From positions 62,001 to 126,000 of the forward strand of contig NZ_QLLR01000008.1 in assembly GCF_003259615.1 (NCBI RefSeq): 64,000 bases of DNA, read 5' to 3'. The notes under the pieces were generated by a model. It saw only the letters and a program-made list of their open reading frames with translations, ran no database searches and was not told the DNA's origin. The first letter of the stretch is position 1. Every line of letters starts with the position of its first letter. The position numbers and the translations under genes are program-made. This document shows positions 61,757 through 64,000 of the stretch, one piece after another. This DNA comes from Pedobacter cryoconitis. GTDB taxonomy: Bacteria; Bacteroidota; Bacteroidia; Sphingobacteriales; Sphingobacteriaceae.

Positions 61757-62725
61757 ATGTTTTTTTCGATCATTATCCCCTTATATAACCGGCCACAGGA
61801 GATAGACGAACTGCTGGCCACCCTTTGTCTGCAAACTTATACGCAATTTGAAGTTCTAGTGATAGAAGACGGATCATCGCTCACTGCAAAAGAAATTGTG
61901 GGCAGGTACGCAGATAAACTGGATATTAAATATTTCTTCAAACCCAATGAGGGGCAGGGTTTTGCCAGGAATTACGGTTTTGAAAGAGCTAAAGGTGATT
62001 ATTTCGTCATCTTTGACTCTGATTGTCTTATTCCTCACGATTACCTGGAAACGGTAAAAGACTATTTATACAACCACCATCTGGATGCTTATGGCGGGCC
62101 GGATGCCGCGCATGAAAGTTTTACCCCGGTACAGAAGGCCATTAGTTACGGTATGACCTCAGTTTTTACTACTGGCGGAATCAGAGGGAACGAGAAACAT
62201 GTAGGACAATTCCATCCGAGAAGCTTTAATATGGGTGTTTCCAGAGAAGTATGGGAAAAAGTTGGCGGTTTTAAACTAACCAGGCTGGGAGAGGATATTG
62301 AGTACAGTATCCGTATTCATCAGCATGGATTTAAGATTGGTTTGATTCCCGGAGCTAAGGTTTTTCATAAAAGAAGAACAAGTATGTTCCAGTTTTACAA
62401 ACAGATCCACTTTTTCGGCCGTGCCCGTATTAATATTTATAAACATTTTCCTTCTGAGCTGAAATTGGTACATTTTTTCCCTGCCGTATTCACTTTAGGG
62501 GTCATTGCTGTCTTATTATTGAACATTTTTTATCCGCCTCTGGCTTATCTGGGGAATATATTTCTTCTGGTATACTTTATGCTGATATTTTTTCATTCCC
62601 TGGTGCTAAATAAATCGTTGAAAGTTGCATTTTTGAGTATTATTTCCTCATTCATACAATTGACAGCTTACGGATTAGGATTTATACAAGATTTTTTCAA
62701 AAGAATAGTACTTAAAAAACAATGA
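61757..62725 (+). CDS. GT2 glycosyltransferase, membrane-bound
   Basis: This 322-residue protein has the GT2 motifs FFSIIIPLYNRPQEIDELLATL, VIEDGSS and the metal motif FDSDCLIP, an acidic catalytic region in RLGEDIEYSIRI and membrane helices near 236-275 and 285-305. It probably adds sugars to a cell-surface glycan. It overlaps the next gene by 4 bp (ATGA). Acceptor and sugar are unknown. Confidence 0.9.
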   Translation: MFFSIIIPLYNRPQEIDELLATLCLQTYTQFEVLVIEDGSSLTAKEIVGRYADKLDIKYFFKPNEGQGFARNYGFERAKGDYFVIFDSDCLIPHDYLETVKDYLYNHHLDAYGGPDAAHESFTPVQKAISYGMTSVFTTGGIRGNEKHVGQFHPRSFNMGVSREVWEKVGGFKLTRLGEDIEYSIRIHQHGFKIGLIPGAKVFHKRRTSMFQFYKQIHFFGRARINIYKHFPSELKLVHFFPAVFTLGVIAVLLLNIFYPPLAYLGNIFLLVYFMLIFFHSLVLNKSLKVAFLSIISSFIQLTAYGLGFIQDFFKRIVLKKQ

Positions 62726-63507
62726 TAAACTTTTTAAAGGAAAGCACGTTTATAGTGAATGTGGTGATCCGCAAAGCCTGGGAAGTAACCAAAAGGAATT
62801 ATTTTTCCATTGCTACTTTATGTTTTCTGATGTTCATCACATCTAACGCATCAAGTTTAATGGCATTTTTCCTGAAAGACGTGAATAAGGGGTTAAGTAT
62901 ATTGATGGCGTTCTTTTTCGCTTTATTATATTTTACCATCAATCTTTCGCTGCTGAAATACATTTTTCACCTGCTGGACAATGAGGAGATCGATGTCAGT
63001 ATTGTCAGCACGTTGCCAACCCGCCAGCAAATCATCCGCTTTATCGTAGGAATGCTTTATTTTATGCTGGTGATCATCGGCGTTTATGCAGTGGTAATTT
63101 TTGTTGCATTTCCTTTCATTTATACGGGGATCAAAATGAATGTAATCACCAATATTGCTGTATCAGTAGGTATTGTGGCCATATTTATTACCTGGGTAAG
63201 GATTTCCTTTTTCCCATTCTTTATTATTGATAAAAATCAGCCTCCTTTTGGCTCCTTAAAATTCAGTTTAGCGATCACTAAAGGAAATTTTACTAAAATA
63301 TTAATGTTATTACTGGTATTGGGCGGATTTCATGTCTTGTATTTATTCCTGAATTACCTGCAATGGCCTGTAATCGCATTTTTTGTTAATATATTAAGTT
63401 CATTTATTATTGTTCCTTTATCCAGCGTAGCCTTAACCATCGCCTATAGAATGATGATGGGTGCTTACAAGGGAGACGAAAATGATATTATTCACAACAT
63501 AGTTTAA
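62722..63507 (+). CDS. Multi-helix membrane protein in the glycosyltransferase operon
   Basis: This 261-residue protein has six predicted membrane segments (about 31-48, 55-78, 107-130, 138-160, 190-212 and 215-240). It is not a known permease by any motif I can see; the layout resembles the DUF4013/YciC type of glycerophosphoryl-diester-like membrane proteins only loosely. It is coupled to the second glycosyltransferase by a 4-bp overlap and lies 9 bp before the GH3 gene. Function unknown. Confidence 0.8.
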   Translation: MINFLKESTFIVNVVIRKAWEVTKRNYFSIATLCFLMFITSNASSLMAFFLKDVNKGLSILMAFFFALLYFTINLSLLKYIFHLLDNEEIDVSIVSTLPTRQQIIRFIVGMLYFMLVIIGVYAVVIFVAFPFIYTGIKMNVITNIAVSVGIVAIFITWVRISFFPFFIIDKNQPPFGSLKFSLAITKGNFTKILMLLLVLGGFHVLYLFLNYLQWPVIAFFVNILSSFIIVPLSSVALTIAYRMMMGAYKGDENDIIHNIV

Positions 63508-63516
63508 AACCAGTTT

Positions 63517-64000
63517 ATGGGAATAAAAGCGGCATTAAGTAAACCGTTTGCAGCCTTTATTGTAAGAGGGGTAACTCGATGGAAAAAAGATGCGGTAGCT
63601 GCACAAAAGGAAACTTTCCGGCAGCTGATTGATGCTGCTCAGGATACTGCTTTCGGCAAAGACCATCAATTCTCGTCCATTAAGAACTACGAAGATTTTA
63701 AAAAGCAGGTTCCGGTCAGGGACTATGAAGAGCTGCGGCCCTATATTGACCGTGTAGTTGCCGGAGAAAAAGATGTGATGTGGAAGGGGAAACCCGCTTA
63801 TTTCGCAAAAACGTCCGGTACAACTTCTGGTGCAAAATACATCCCGATTTCTAAAGAATCAATGCCTGAGCATTTGAAGGCAGCACGTAACGCGCTGCTG
63901 ACTTATATTCATGAAACTGGCAATGCTGATTTTGTAAATGGCAAAATGATCTTTTTGCAGGGAAGCCCTGTAATGACTGAGAAGAATGGTGTCAAATTAG
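63517..64000 (+). CDS. GH3-family acyl-acid amido synthetase-like protein, N-terminal part
   Basis: The frame from ATG 63517 stays open for 161 codons to the window end. It begins MGIKAALSKPFAAFIVRG and contains FAKTSGTTSGAKYIPIS, the ATP-binding motif of GH3 acyl-adenylating enzymes. Plant GH3 proteins conjugate amino acids to hormones; bacterial members are of unknown substrate. It is the last visible gene of the BatA operon. The C-terminal part is outside the window. Confidence 0.88.
   Translation, partial: MGIKAALSKPFAAFIVRGVTRWKKDAVAAQKETFRQLIDAAQDTAFGKDHQFSSIKNYEDFKKQVPVRDYEELRPYIDRVVAGEKDVMWKGKPAYFAKTSGTTSGAKYIPISKESMPEHLKAARNALLTYIHETGNADFVNGKMIFLQGSPVMTEKNGVKL

Noticed and set aside
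1..64000. tRNA, rRNA, insertion sequences, prophage or defence island
   Set aside because: I saw no tRNA-like cloverleaf, rRNA stretch, transposase, integrase or clustered defence gene on either strand; a covariance search was not possible here.

Overview
The window looks like core chromosome of a Bacteroidota bacterium, most likely a Sphingobacteriaceae member close to Pedobacter. The evidence is the AT-rich DNA, TAnnTTTG-type -7 boxes, gliding genes gldA/gldC/gldF/gldG, a Glu/Leu/Phe/Val dehydrogenase of Bacteroidota length, a BatA-domain operon and DUF3810/DUF4199 proteins. I see no rRNA, tRNA, CRISPR array, transposase or phage gene. Genus is an inference.

Layout. 1-5.8 kb holds aromatic amino acid catabolism: the start of hmgA, a fumarylacetoacetase-family gene, a flavin reductase-like gene, and a phenylalanine hydroxylase with a large C-terminal extension paired with an SDR. 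5.9-8.7 kb holds GtrA, CAP and glyS. 8.8-15.4 kb holds gldA, two tandem outer-membrane barrel paralogues, gldF-gldG and dnaN. 15.5-21.5 kb holds a DedA protein, an S1/P1-type zinc enzyme, hscA, a DUF3810 putative metalloprotease and active-type pyrC. 21.6-25.7 kb holds a GIY-YIG-like protein, a DEAD-box helicase, gldC, a heptad-repeat coiled-coil protein and small membrane proteins. 25.8-33.1 kb is a split system I cytochrome c maturation locus: ccmB-ccmC-ccmD, then gdh and msrA, then ccmE-ccmF. 33.2-37.1 kb holds DUF2520, ferredoxin, iscX, kdsC, a Spy-like protein, maf and ppx/gppA. 37.2-46.1 kb holds an ABC-2 exporter, DUF72, dnaJ-grpE, ftsE, LuxC-type acyl-CoA reductase facing a dicluster ferredoxin, a universal stress protein and an NlpC/P60 protein.

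46.0-54.3 kb is a complete minus-strand histidine operon, hisG-D-C-B-H-A-F-IE, with a WD40 protein gene at its end. Upstream of hisG is a good promoter and an 18-codon leader ORF with four His codons, which reads as a ribosome-mediated attenuator. Divergent from it is an L,D-transpeptidase lipoprotein. 56.2-64 kb is one long plus-strand gene string: BatA-domain protein, a dihydroorotase-like protein lacking nearly all metal ligands, an acidic protein, DUF4199, two GT2 glycosyltransferases, a membrane protein and the start of a GH3-family gene.

The most unusual observations are the his leader peptide, the CxxxY form of CcmE, the catalytically dead dihydroorotase beside a normal one elsewhere, an 18-bp direct repeat that copies the ccmD start region, and a recurring TAnnTTTG box only 3-9 nt before start codons, which implies very short or absent 5' leaders. 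I found no clearly new multi-gene system such as a defence island or biosynthetic cluster.
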